Part shown: in pieces, positions 1-12,300 of the stretch
Numbering within the stretch: position 1 is the stretch's first letter
How the letters are laid out: every line of letters begins with the position of its first letter
Source: Protea cynaroides
Taxonomy: Eukaryota; Streptophyta; Magnoliopsida; Proteales; Proteaceae
DNA length: 64,000 bases
Direction: 5' to 3'
Assembly: GCA_028583415.1 (NCBI GenBank)
Contig: CM053266.1
Coordinates: 36,327,758-36,391,757 of the forward strand
The notes under the pieces: model-generated
What the model was told of the DNA's origin: nothing
Databases searched by the model: none
What the model saw: the letters and a program-made list of their open reading frames with translations, nothing else
Position numbers and translations under genes: made by a program

Positions 1-19
1 TTAGCTTCTAGATGAGAAA

Positions 20-247
20 TCTCCCCCAAAAAGGCCTCGAATCGACCTTCTAGGCTCGAACTGCAGAATCAGTTTGCAAGATGACCTTCTAGGCTCGGAC
101 TTCAGAATCAGTTCGCAAGATGGCCTTTTAATTTGCTAGGTACCGAAAAAAAAAAAATTTGAACTGCAAAATTGGTTCGCAAGATGACCTTCGAGATTCG
201 AACTTCAGAATCAGTTCGCAAGATGGCATGCTTATCTGCTAAGGTAC

Positions 248-344
<97 letters not shown>

Positions 345-460
345 TTGTTTATTTATTTTTATTTTTTTTTTAATTCCGAACTGCAGAATCAGTTCACAAG
401 ATGACGTTCTAGACTCGAACTTCAGAGTCAATTCACAGATGACCTTCAAATCTGCTCATA
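20..460. repeat. Three-copy composite tandem repeat, third copy split off by an AT microsatellite
   Basis: A roughly 43-bp motif with the core CAGAATCAGTTCGCAAGATG recurs about six times (near 65, 108, 168, 207, 382 and 421). The motifs pair into three units of about 85-90 bp, each made of a CTGCA half and a CTTCA half. The pure AT run at 250-340 lies between the second and third pairs. Open frames across this stretch are only Tyr-Ile runs from the AT tract, so I call no gene. The repeat may be part of a larger array that starts before the window. Confidence 0.8.
250..340. repeat. (AT)n microsatellite
   Basis: About 45 uninterrupted AT dinucleotides. It sits inside the composite repeat and is likely to be length-variable. 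Confidence 0.97.
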
Positions 461-2501
461 TATTTGGTCTGCGAGCAGCTTCCATGAACATGACCTTGCT
501 GTAAGCAAAAGATAAGATCAGCAGCAACAGTAGGGAGATCTTGGAGTAGATCTCGATGGTAACAACAGTAGTAGGCAGCAACAAGAAATCATATCTGCAT
601 AGATCTGAACAGCTGCAGCAGTTCAGCAAGAGTAGCTATAGTGGTGGCTGCACACCTAACGAAGAACCTTAAACGACTCTCAAAACGGCAACCCAGGTAA
701 CTGATACTGTGTAACAAAATAGAAATAGGAGAAAGAATGGAGAAGAAGAATAAAGGAAAGAGAGAGAGAAAGTATGTGTCACTCCTATTGCTGATCTCAT
801 TAAATAAAAGAGGCAAGATTACAACTCAATAATCTTTTAATTATACTAGGAAACATAAACCCAATTTAACTGAAGACTAGAAGAAAAAAAATATAATCCT
901 AAATAATAAAGATAGAGATAAACTTCTTTGTGTCTATTGACCCCACTCTTCAACAATTGACATCATCTGATTTTTTGAGTTTATAAATGAAGATACAAGA
1001 AGCAAATTTTAAATAGTTGCCTGAAGCTGAATAGATTTCACGGTTAAAAAACTGTACTTGTTGACCAGTTTGACTTATGGTTATATTATGAGTTTGAGTT
1101 TCTGTTTTATTTGCCTGAGGAGAGTCTTAACTGTCTCTAGTCAGTTCTGTTTTGTGTTCAGGAATTTTCTGGGGACTGCTTTCCTGTAATGAGGGCTAAT
1201 AATGGATTTGTCTTTACATGCAAGTTTATTGAGTAGAACTTGTTAGACATGAAATTGGAAAATAAAGGCGTTTATCTGTCCCCTAGAGTTATCCATAGAA
1301 GGATGGGAACTGGTTCGATGCACCCTTGATGTAAGAATGATAATGGTAATTACGATAGACAGCCCCTTACTTGTCTGGTAGGTTTCAAACAAAAGCACTA
1401 CATCGTATAGCAAAGTCAACATTGCCAATTTTAGTCGAGATTCGAAAGGCTGATGATCCAATGCGAAAGGCTCAATACTCAGTGGTTAATATGATTGAGT
1501 TTGTTTTTAAAATTTTATAGACGACCAATCCACATGGTTCCCTATCTATTCAATTGTTAGAATTGCGACATCAGCCTTTCACTGATTTTGACAGCTGACA
1601 ATATAAGGGGATAAAAATCCACTAGATGATGCCTTATGGTGGAGAAGGACCACAAAATTTGACATGGATATAATCCCAAAATTGCTCTAATTGAAGTGTG
1701 AGTGCATTTCACCAATTTATCCATTCTTGAATGGCCTGAAGAAACTTCAGAGTCCTTGATTTTGGATCTTTGATGATACTTTACGTTAAATGAGTAACAA
1801 ACTTATATTATTTCTCAAATAGCTGTTCAGCTGAGCTCCTGTTTGTTTGTTTTTTTTTTTTTTGTTTTTTTTTTTGTTTTTTTCCTTTTTTCTGTCTTAT
1901 ATTATGGAGCTTCGAGGAAAACTGCAATGCAAGTAAGGAAAATGGATATTTTGCACATCCATAATTGTAAAGGTAACCTGAAAAATTGTGCCAAATTGAT
2001 GATCATATCCTTGAAGATGATTAGGGAGGGGGATCGTGGCCATATGGGCTTTTCTAGATCCCTGGAAAGAGTGCAAGTACCTTGTCTAGATCTATATCCA
2101 ATCCTGTCCTGGTTCCGTGCTTCATAAGCGACACAGTTTGTTTGGGAAAGAAACTTGTGGCATTTAACCTTGAGTTTAATATATATCTTCACACTTCACT
2201 GTTCTCCAGTTTTTCTACATTTTCCTTGCAGCTGTCCCTTCTTCTCTGGTTATCTGTAGTTTCTGCAGTAAACTGACCATATGATTTAATATCTTATATT
2301 CTTTTTCTAAATCTACTATATCATCCTTGTGACACTGGCTCTCAAAAGTAAAACCACTGGCTCTGTAACCTTTTTAACATATTACTGTAACTATTTGGTT
2401 CTTGCTGCTTTGTTGTTAAAATTGAAGCTTCATTTTTTTCTAGAAATTGTTTTGTTTCCAAAATGACAGTTCCCATTTCACATCATTAATTTGTATTACA
2501 G
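461..2501. other. Non-coding stretch, probably intron or upstream sequence of the Rossmann-fold gene
   Basis: I looked here for the missing 5' exons of the At5g02240-like gene (glycine-rich nucleotide-binding loop, and the segment just before IWKRKAEQY) and did not see them. The stretch is AT-rich with poly-T runs near 1850-1890. Around 712-785 there is a purine-rich segment resembling the one at 30140-30200, possibly a shared repeat. No protein-like frame is convincing. Confidence 0.5.
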
Positions 2502-4986
2502 ATTTGGAAGAGAAAGGCGGAACAGTATTTGTCTGAGTCTGAAATACCATACACAATAATCAGGTGTTGTTTATCTTCATCTACTTCTATTTACGTTGAC
2601 ATCAGTTAACTGGGTATCATGGATTCAACATGGCATAGTTGATTAGGTTTGCCTATGGTTCTTTTATATCTGTATGAGAATTCGTACAGGGAATTAATTA
2701 CCATGTGATAGGAAAATACTCGTATATTGGTCCACTATCTTTGACGGAGTTACATGTATCAATCCTAACTTGGGAATGGTCTTTTCTAAGCTCAAACATA
2801 TATTTTCCTTTGAACTGCATTGTTGATTCAGGATCTCCAGGAGCTGAAAAACTCAGTTGTTTTCATGTAAATGTTGAAATTGTTTTTCTGTGAAGTTATT
2901 CAGCTGGTGAGTTTAGTTGATGGTTCAAATTTTAGTCTTATGTGAAACTGTGGACTGTAGTGTTACTCGAAGATTAGGACTAAAGAAGTCTACTGTTCTG
3001 GCAAATGGCATATATGTTTTTTTTTTTTCCAATAGAATTGGAAAAATCAAATACTTTAGCCTCTTATAGTTTTCCAGATCAGATTTTTGGATCACGTTTG
3101 ATTTCTAGAATTCTTTCCACGTTAAAAAACCTGTATGAAATTCAGAAGGTCATTATTGAAAATATCAGAATTTTTTTATTTTAAACATAAATTACCAATA
3201 TTTTTCACCAATGTCTTATATATAAGGAATCATCACAAATGAGTACCATGAGACATATAATATGTTAAATAGACTAAATATAAGGGAAATAAATATATAA
3301 AATTATGAATCCATCATTCATTTTCACAGTTCATTCCAAAACAACAGAAGATTAGGTAGGTCCCACAGAAATCTGATTTTTTGTTTGGCCAGAAAAATTC
3401 TGGCACGATCCCCCTTGATTTCCTGACTGTTTTGTCCTTCTCCAATATACTGTTGGAGAAATCCGGCTAAATCATGGAGATTTCCTGATTATTTTGGAAA
3501 CCAATTAAAATTTGTGGGACCCCACAATAACTTGACATTTGAAAGCTGTCTTCCTCTATTTTAAATATTCTCATCTCTTTTATTATCATCAATTTTTCTA
3601 TTTTGTTTGCTATTCTGACATTATCTAGACAAATGTAGCTGGTACAAGAAAATGTTAGATCTAACTTTCTAATGTTCGTATCCTTTCTTGTTCTCTTTTA
3701 GTTTACTTTCTTTTTTAGAACATTCTGTACAAATGAACATGGCCTCAATTTTACCCTTATGGTTGATCTGTTCTATCTCTGAGTGATTTAGAGATGAGCT
3801 AGAGGTTTTTTTTTTTCTTGATATTTTACATGGAAACAAATGAATTTAGAATTGATCTTTATGCAGTTCTCCATGTGTTTTTGTGTGAGATTTTACAGTT
3901 TATACTTGTGGATTTTGTACTTTCCTCAAAACTCTATAAATTCTCTTCGGACTTGATTCCTTTCAAGTTTCTACTTTATCATGTTAGATGTGGTTGGTCG
4001 TTTTGCTGTTTGCATTAATTTCAGTTACAACACTTATTTTGAGATGTTCAACTGGAAACTTAATTTCTTAGTAAGTGTTAGAAAAGTTTGTTCTGTTTGT
4101 TCAGATATTGGAATAAAATTCCCTGAGCATTGGTGACTCTCAGACACTCAATATCACATAACTAAAATTATGGAATAAATTTAATATCAGAACTTAATTC
4201 TGTAATCATGGAACGCATCATTCTCATACAATTAGTTGATTTAGATCGTTTGGACTTTAAATGTTATGTAGTCATAAAAATGATGTAGACACTTGGGAAA
4301 GTACTTTTCAATATTTTACATTGAACGAATAGAGCATTATAATGTCCAATCTCCAGAAATTGGAGAGAAACAGTATCAGCAAGAACAAGGTCTCAGTCGA
4401 CCTGTCACACAGCCTTTATCTGTATTAGGACTCATGATTACTTTCTTTGTGTATTATAACGGTCACATAGCATTGTCAGTTATTGCGTAAAACTTGCAAT
4501 TTATCGGCAGTTGACATGCAATGTTCTTGGCTGAAACAGGGCTGGGGGCTTACAGGATAAAGAAGGGGGCATCCGGGAGTTGCTTGTGGGGAAGGATGAC
4601 GACCTTCTTCAGACTGAGACAAGAACCATTGCGAGGGCTGATGTTGCAGAAGTCTGTATTCAGGTACATTTTCTATGTTTTACACCTCAATGGGTCATAT
4701 TCACATCCTTCGTATTCAAAGCATATAAAAGGAGAAAAATATATGGATTGATGTGGTAAAAAAAAAAAAAGATGTGGTGATGCATTTATTGTTTCCCCAA
4801 GTGAACCAGTAATCAATCCACCTATAAGCTAAATAGGATGTTTATTTATTTTGCCGTATGGGACAGGCGTTGCAGTATGAGGAGGCCAAGTTCAAGGCAT
4901 TTGATTTGGCCTCAAAGCCAGAGGGAAGTGGTACGCCAACAAAAGATTTCAAGGCCCTCTTCTCTCAAATTTCTACTCGTTTCTGA
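2502..4986 (+). CDS. NAD(P)-binding Rossmann-fold protein, At5g02240-like (atypical SDR), last three exons
   Basis: Three exons join in phase: 2502-2563, 4540-4663 and 4867-4986 (TGA at 4984-4986), each bounded by AG acceptors and GT donors. They give about 102 C-terminal residues including KAEQYLSESEIPYTIIR, GGIRELLVGKDD and ADVAEVCIQALQYEEAK, ending DFKALFSQISTRF. This matches the C-terminal 40 percent of the plant At5g02240/At2g37660-type proteins (about 250 aa), which are cytosolic or plastid NAD(P)-binding short-chain-dehydrogenase-like proteins of poorly known function. The YTIIR segment and the tail are well conserved and there is no stop or frameshift. The N-terminal nucleotide-binding half is not found in the 2.5 kb upstream, so the gene either begins before the window with a long intron or is 5'-truncated. 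It converges tail-to-tail with the glutaredoxin gene. Confidence 0.9.
2564..4539 (+). other. Intron of the Rossmann-fold gene
   Basis: A 1976-bp intron starting GTGTTG and ending AACAG, between the exons encoding YTIIR and AGGLQ; the split codon is Arg (AG|G). It is AT-rich and I see no transposon boundary in it. Confidence 0.85.
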
Positions 4987-6377
4987 AGTCGCTCTGGTTA
5001 TCAGTTTCAGAGCTCTGTTGTCTACCGCCTGCTAATAATACCAGCAACTAGTGAATAAGCAAGTTGAGAGAGGATATTTTATATATTTAAAATTTCACAT
5101 TTAGATAAGAGAGAAAAACAAATTACAAAAGTTTGCAGTTCAGGATCAACCAGATATGAATATGATGTAATTTTTCACTGAATGTGATCGTATAAATGAG
5201 ACAACAGGTCAAAGTATATTTAGTTTCTGAACAAAGCTACTACATTAGGATTCCTTCAGCCATGGTTAAAATCGATTTCTTGCCATTTTTCTGTTTACCA
5301 ATGTACAACCTAACTAGAATAAGCCTATTCCAAGTTTCCAACTAGAGTTCGGCCACACAAACCTCATTCCGCCATTGTTGCTGAACCTAATGCTTTCATA
5401 TTTTTTATTTTTATTTTTTTTTGGGAAAAACATATTTTTTATCACTACACGAAATCTTCGGCGTACCTCTGTGTTTTTTTTGGCTCCTCTAATCTACAAA
5501 CCACCCTTTCTCATCATAAACTGTATTTTTTGTATACCGATGTATGGTGGCGATAATGCCTCCTAAAAGGTAAGGATGTGAATTGCAAATTGAAACCATT
5601 TATTGAGACGACCGAATCGAATTGATTATTATTCAATTCCTTTTTCTTTTTTTTTTAGAACTAATTATTATTCAGTTTGATTTGATTTTGAGTTTGAACC
5701 AATAAACCATCAGTTTAAACCGATTAAAAATAATGTGTTTTTCTCTCCAACACAATCAAGACTACGAAAGATGGGAGTATTGGATATTGTAAAACTACTT
5801 TCTCCAATGAGAATTATTTGGAATAATCAAGCCATTTGATTGACATCTCAAGTATGTAATGGCGCTGATTTTGGGCTCTTCTTCCATCTCTTCGCTTCTC
5901 TTTTCTCCCTCACTGGTAATGGCCCTGGTAACAGTAGACCTGCAAATGGAGGTGGTGGTTAGGGATGGTAGAATGGCAATGGAGTTGTTGCGTGTGGCGG
6001 TGAGAGTAAGTAAACTGATTAATTGAACGGATTATTTAATTGGTAGCGATTTGGGGACATGAAACCGATTAACCCGAAGCAAACAATTGTACTCATTTTC
6101 ATTTTTCATTTCTAAGCTTGACAAGAGGATATCATAGATTTTCTTGTTGAATAATTTATAGCATTCTATTCCATCAAAAAAGAATCATATACCAGTTAGT
6201 TGCAAGCCAACAAAATTTATTGCTGAAACGTTCCCATAATTTGAGGAAGGTATACCTTCTCTTGCCCATCATCTTTTGGCTACACTAAAGAAAATGTGGT
6301 TGAAACAAACGCACGCTCTAAAATTTTCACCCACGATCAAAGTCCACCATTCTTTATCTTAGACGCAAGAACAGCTC
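4987..6377. other. Convergent intergenic region, two 3' UTRs
   Basis: Lies between the stop codon of the Rossmann-fold gene (plus) and that of GRXS15 (minus). It holds both 3' UTRs. A segment at about 5590-6080 has repeated AACCGATTAA-like words at both sides and may be an old MITE, but I could not define its ends. No coding signal. Confidence 0.6.
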
Positions 6378-9300
6378 CTATTCCTTGCTTTCCTGGTTGC
6401 CATTGATTTCCTTGAGCTTTTCCTTCAATTCCCCAGTCTGTAAATGGCATAAATTTGAATTAAACTTACATAAGATCCTGAAAAGGTGCAGAATAGCCTA
6501 GCATAATGAGCATTCACCTGGTGCATATTGAGAATAATATCTGATCCTCCAACGAACTCTCCTTTAATGAATATCTGTGGGAATGTGGGCCAGTTGCTGC
6601 AAAATGATCCAGAAATTGCAGGGTTAAGGGAACATGTGGTTCTGAGTGCAAACAAAATTGCGTCAAGCTATGACACAGATTTATGGTTGCATTTTGGGAT
6701 TGCATTTGAGAAAAGGTAAGAATTGTATTCCATTACAATTAGGGGTATTCAGTCCTAGAGGGACTCTATACGTCACAAAACCCATCCCCATCTTTCCCGT
6801 CAGTCAAAGCACTGCTTCTATCTTCCTACTCATTAGTCAGAATCTCAGGCCCACAGTCATGTTCAACGTATAATACATTCATAATCAACCGCAAGATTTA
6901 TCATGCACATCATTGACAGATTGTTCATAAACTCCGGACTCGCCAATCAGTGAAGAAAAACACTTAAATTCAGGCGAAGCAACTACAAAATACAAACCAC
7001 CAACAATCTTGACATGTGGAGACAGATATACTATTGATTTAAACAAACAATATCAATTTGTTTCATTCCATAAAAAAAAATGGCAATCTGTTTCAGCTCA
7101 GAGTAAAACCCTAAATGCTAACCACTTATTAGCAAATAACTTTCCATCAGGATAGTAACTGGTTCCAGACGGACATAAAATTAAGGTGTAACCAGCTTCT
7201 CAAAGAACATTCATGTTGAAGATAAGCTCCCAGCTGTTTTATATTAGATCCGCCAAGCCTTTTAGAGATCTGATGTTACTTGATAACAATGCTAGAAGTT
7301 GGTCTATAACTAGTTTTCATATAAAGTAGGTGGTCTTGAAAGACCAAAGCCAGAACATTATATTGCTCTAAATAGTAAAAACAAAGTTACGTTCATGGCT
7401 TTGTGCAAAAGAAAAAACCAACTTACCTGAAGGCTTTTACAGCATTCTTCAGCTCAGGGTCTTCCAATATGTTCCTAGCACTGAAAGGAACATCTGCAGG
7501 CAACATCCATCACAAATAAATTGCCTTAAACAGTAGTTTTTGGATCAAAAATAGAATCCAAATAAAAGGAATGAAAGAATAAAAAAAAAAAAAAAGAAGC
7601 AAAGATAATCTCTTTTTTTTGGTGGTTTTTTTTTTTTTTTTTTTTTTTTGGGGGGGGTAATAATGTATATGACTGCTGACAAGCCAATAAATGTTAGGTA
7701 GAAGGGTAATCACGTGCATACAAAAGCTTTGACAAAGATTTATCCAGAGTCTGCTATCAAGTCATTGTAGGACGTTTACAATTTAATGAAATTTACAACT
7801 TATGGCAAAAACCCATAGTCGGGAACTGCTGCCGGGTTGCCTAGTTTCAAGACCTAATATAGTTGCATCATCTGTTAAGCACATTAACATAAAGCAAGGA
7901 GTGTCTTTGCCCAAGTAAGATTAACCTCTGAACTTGGAGGAATGATACAGATAACTCTGCTACATCATTGGATGGATGAGGAAAAAGGGCTGACTAGCCT
8001 TAACTCATTCGCTTTGTCACTCACCTTGCTTCCCAAAGGAGTACCCCATTCCAATGGAAGCCTAGGTCACCAAAGGGCATATAGACGACATTCTTGCAAA
8101 GCAAGGAGTAGCGAGGCCAAGATTTTTTGTTGAGTACAGGGTAACAGTTTACCCTTGTGAAGATCAGCATTTGTAATTGTGATTCCTAAGTTGACACAGA
8201 GAGAGGGAGGGAAGGGAGGAATCAGTGATCCTAAAAAACCTCTCTTCAAATTGCCTGGCCTTGACTGTGATGCTATTCCTTTGGTAGTTAAATGCAGAGC
8301 TGCCTAGAGCTGACTCAACTGGTTGCTTCAGAATAATCACACACACATACAGAGTTGTGTAACATACCTTGCCATTCAACCACAGACAACACAATCCTTG
8401 GCAGAGCCTATCCAATGTGCCTACCCATCCTGCAAAGTGCAAACGCACTCCATATGCATTCATAATCAATCACACAACATGCAAATATAACGTGGTTCAA
8501 CAACACAATGTAAAGGCTAATCCACGGGGCAATACCCTAACCAAAGTTATGTATAATACCCAATATGCTACTTTATTCTTTCGGTTGCTCTTATAACCCA
8601 AGTGCTACAACACATGCTTCAATCCAAGCTACAACTCAGACTAGGGGCAACAACCCTGCTCATGTCAAGCCCCAACTTGACAGGAAAAATAAACCTAGGT
8701 TACAATTAGTAAATGGACTTTGTATGCGTGATTATCTTCCAGACGTAATCCCAACTGCGAACAAGCAATGACGGTGCTCGGTTGACCTCTAGAATCTTCA
8801 ACTTCTTAGTATTGAAGAACTTGAGTTTTCAAGTGTTCACTCAAGAATAACTCATCCCCTCCTTCAGTGGTGCTTCAAATCATCAAGATATGGCAACCAA
8901 GACTCACCAACTCTTCTATAATCTTCAAGGAAGCATTTGAGACCAAAAGAGTTGGGTGGAGAAAAGAATATATTCACAAAACTCTCAAAACCCCTCTTTC
9001 TTCAGTTCTCCCGCAGGTACAGTATTCACACCTTCGTTTTTCCGTTGCACAAAATATAGATCTTCAAAATTGATGAAGGCAAGAACTTGAAGGGACCAGA
9101 TCCAATCAGCAATGAGCAAGTCATGGCCGAAACAAGTTCAGCCATAAAGAAAATTCAAAATGAAAACTTCAGATGGAGTTTGGTGTGCGCGCGGAGCACC
9201 TTAGTAGCACTGGGGTGAAGCACAATACATCACCAGTCCATGTTTCGAACCAAGATTGGATCGGCATTAGATCCCACCCGTCCGATCCATAGTTGTGAAG

Positions 9301-12300
9301 GCGTCGCCTAGGTGTCCGTGTGTCGCCATAAACAATCGGGTGCCTTGGTTGCCTAGGCGCCCCATCAGGCCTCCAACGCCTTAGCGCCTTGACAACTTTG
9401 GCCCAATCAGACCCAAAATGAGGGTCGATTCTCAACCAATAGATCATCTCGATCGCATTAGGCCCGATTTAGAAAAAGCTGGACAGATTTGAGCTGTCTG
9501 ATCTTCGACAACTCGGCGTCCCATTGTTAGCGTGATGCACCTGATCAATATCCACTTTCGTGCGTAACACGGAAACTCCAAGTGCCATCGAATCACTGCC
9601 CGCGCGACAGCATTTGTCGCGTCACAACCTGCGCCTTACCTGATTCCACATCAGCAACGTGGCGCTTCCTACGCTGCTCGGCCCCTGTGCCTTACCAGCG
9701 CCTTTTTGCCAGCCATCTGATTCAATATCGGTGACGTGGGGCTTCCTTCACCGCCCGATCTGATTTTAAATAAAAATTCTTGAAATTCAGCTATATCGAC
9801 TGTCTTTAGGGCCTGCACTGAGGGTTGAGTAAAGAGCTCGCTTGTTATACGGTATCTAACACATTCAACAGAGCAAAGCAACATTCCATTTTTTTCAGTG
9901 GCATACTTCCACGTTGGCGGTGAGGGGAGTGCCAAAATCCCATTCATCATTTTTTTATCTACATAAGCCAAAGCCCATAGCACTAGCGATGTCTCCGGCA
10001 TAAATGCAAGGAGCAAAACATAAGGCCCACTTGGTGGAAGGAAACGCTACAATACACTCCTGCCGGGTCTGGAAAGCAAGTGAAGCAAAGCGCTGTGAGT
10101 GTTACCGTCCACAAGCTGCCCTTGCCAACTTTTGAAATTCACTAAAAGCCCTTCCACTTTTTCGAATCCTTTCAAAAAATCCCCACCGATTTTCAAAGAA
10201 TAAAATAAAGCCCATGAGACATTAAACTGGTCGAGAGCTCTGAAATTCCTCCATTTTTTATTTTTTCATGCACTGAAACGCCAACATCCATATCTTCTTT
10301 ATATGACATCGGTCAGTGAATCAAATTCCGTTGCAAAGCCAACTCGACATTTCAGTACAAAGTTTCCCATGAAACTGTGGTGGCACCACCAAAGTTGGCC
10401 TCAAAGCCAAGACTTCAAAAACAGACCTTGGAACTTGGACCCAAAACTTTTCATGCATGTCACTCGGGGCTCCCACACACTACCAATCACATGTTTGCAT
10501 CTTAGAACCCTACTGAAATCACGTAGGAGTTGATTAAACACTGCATCTTTTTCACTGCCCAACACCTCTTTGAAGATGTAAAACACTGTAATTGCTTCTC
10601 CCACATTGCCCAACTCACTAACGAGGTGTCGCAAATACTGCCATGTCATCATAAGCCTCTACCAGCTGCTCAAAATAGTTGCCAACAATGACAACATGCT
10701 CCCCAAGGCTCCAACAATATTATTCTGTTATTTCTTGTTTGGGGCTAATTTGCTCTTCCGTTGTGCATCCTTCTCTCTTTTTTCTAATGTAACCTTTACT
10801 TACAAGAAAAAAGATTTGACATGGAGGCAGGCAATAAGGCAAACAAAAACATCCAACGGGACAAAACACCACTTAACCCGCTTGGGCTGTCCAGATCTAT
10901 CAACATAAAAACAAACAATACAGTATTTGTCCGTTCCACCATTAAAGATGCAGCAAAAAATAAATAAAAGAAAATGTGTGTTTGAGTGAGAGAAAACTGG
11001 GAGAGTTAAATGAAGAGGAAAAGCAGGTGATCCAAAGATGCAAACTAAATCAGCCTGTAAAGTTGCATCCAAATCAAGGACAGCGGGTGCAATTGGAGTG
11101 GCTTACAAATTAAAGGTAAAACATGGTAGAGATGATATCCAATAATATCCAACAACCAGAATTGATAGATGATGATCTCAGACTACCAAATAAAATATTA
11201 GGGCAAACTAACTAGAATTGAAGTAGTCTCAGAAATCAATAGGAAGAAAACACCCCAAAGAGTGTCGATATCTAAGCTCAAAGAATAACTAAACAAATCA
11301 GAGAATAAGGAAATTAATTAGAAAGAAGACGAAATAGAATACCAGCAGTGAAGAACAAATAATGAACCAGCCAAAACATGGGAGGAATATCCACTATGCA
11401 TGCATTAACCAGCGCACCATTCAATTGTCTCAGGGCAAAACTGATAATTCCATTGATCAGAAAGAAAAGAAAAAAATCATGCTTTACAAAGGGGCTGCAC
11501 ACACCACCCCACCCCCGTGCGCAGGTCCCCAATCACTTCATTATTCAAAACTTCTAAGTTGGAATAACTCTAAAACCTATTGGACTCTTAACTCTAAAAT
11601 CACTTGTTATGCAATCAACTAACTTTCTAACTCTATTTGGACTCCATAACTTGGGTAAAATATCCTATTCCTATGCTTTACAAGACCCCAACATTTGGGC
11701 ATAAATTAATGCAACCCCGGGCCACAAAACATGCTTTTGGGTCGCCATGGGCCCACAAGTGCTAAATGGCTCAAAAATTGAAGGGAATGGCAATTCTCTA
11801 ATTTGCTCAACATAAATTAAGACCTACGGGAAAGTACAAAGGAATGTAGGACAAAACAGTAATTTAGATTTGAGAAAGAAGGCTGTTCTGGAAATTAGAA
11901 TATGACAGGGTTAAACAGAACAGAATGTAACTAAGAAAGCTTTATTTAAATCAGCAAGTAAAGTACTTAATTGTAATTACAAATTTGTTTCTTCTTCAAC
12001 CTCAAAATAGAAACAGCAATTACCACCAAAAAAAAGGCCTCGATAGAAACAGCAACCACTCACAATAGAACCAGATTGAGTAACTTTCACCAAGCTCTCT
12101 CCTCGAGCTTCCAAACCCAACAAAACTTAGGATCGAGTTCCTAAACCTCTAGGCCTCTTGGAATCACCCAATAATCAGGTAATATGCTGATGAGAGACAA
12201 TTGACACAGATCTGGGTGGTGGTTCAGAAACCAGATCTGATCATGGATTCAATTCTCACAGTAGGAAGGTTTGAAGAAGATAAAAATCCAGGGTCCGGGT

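Noticed and set aside
20..460. Possible CRISPR-like array
   Set aside because: Repeats are imperfect, spacers are also repeated, and the genome is a plant.
108..504. Open frames rich in Tyr-Ile on both strands
   Set aside because: They are translations of the AT microsatellite and its flanks.
10401..10652. Pentatricopeptide-repeat protein fragment
   Set aside because: The helical pattern is loosely similar but no PPR signature repeats; left unidentified.
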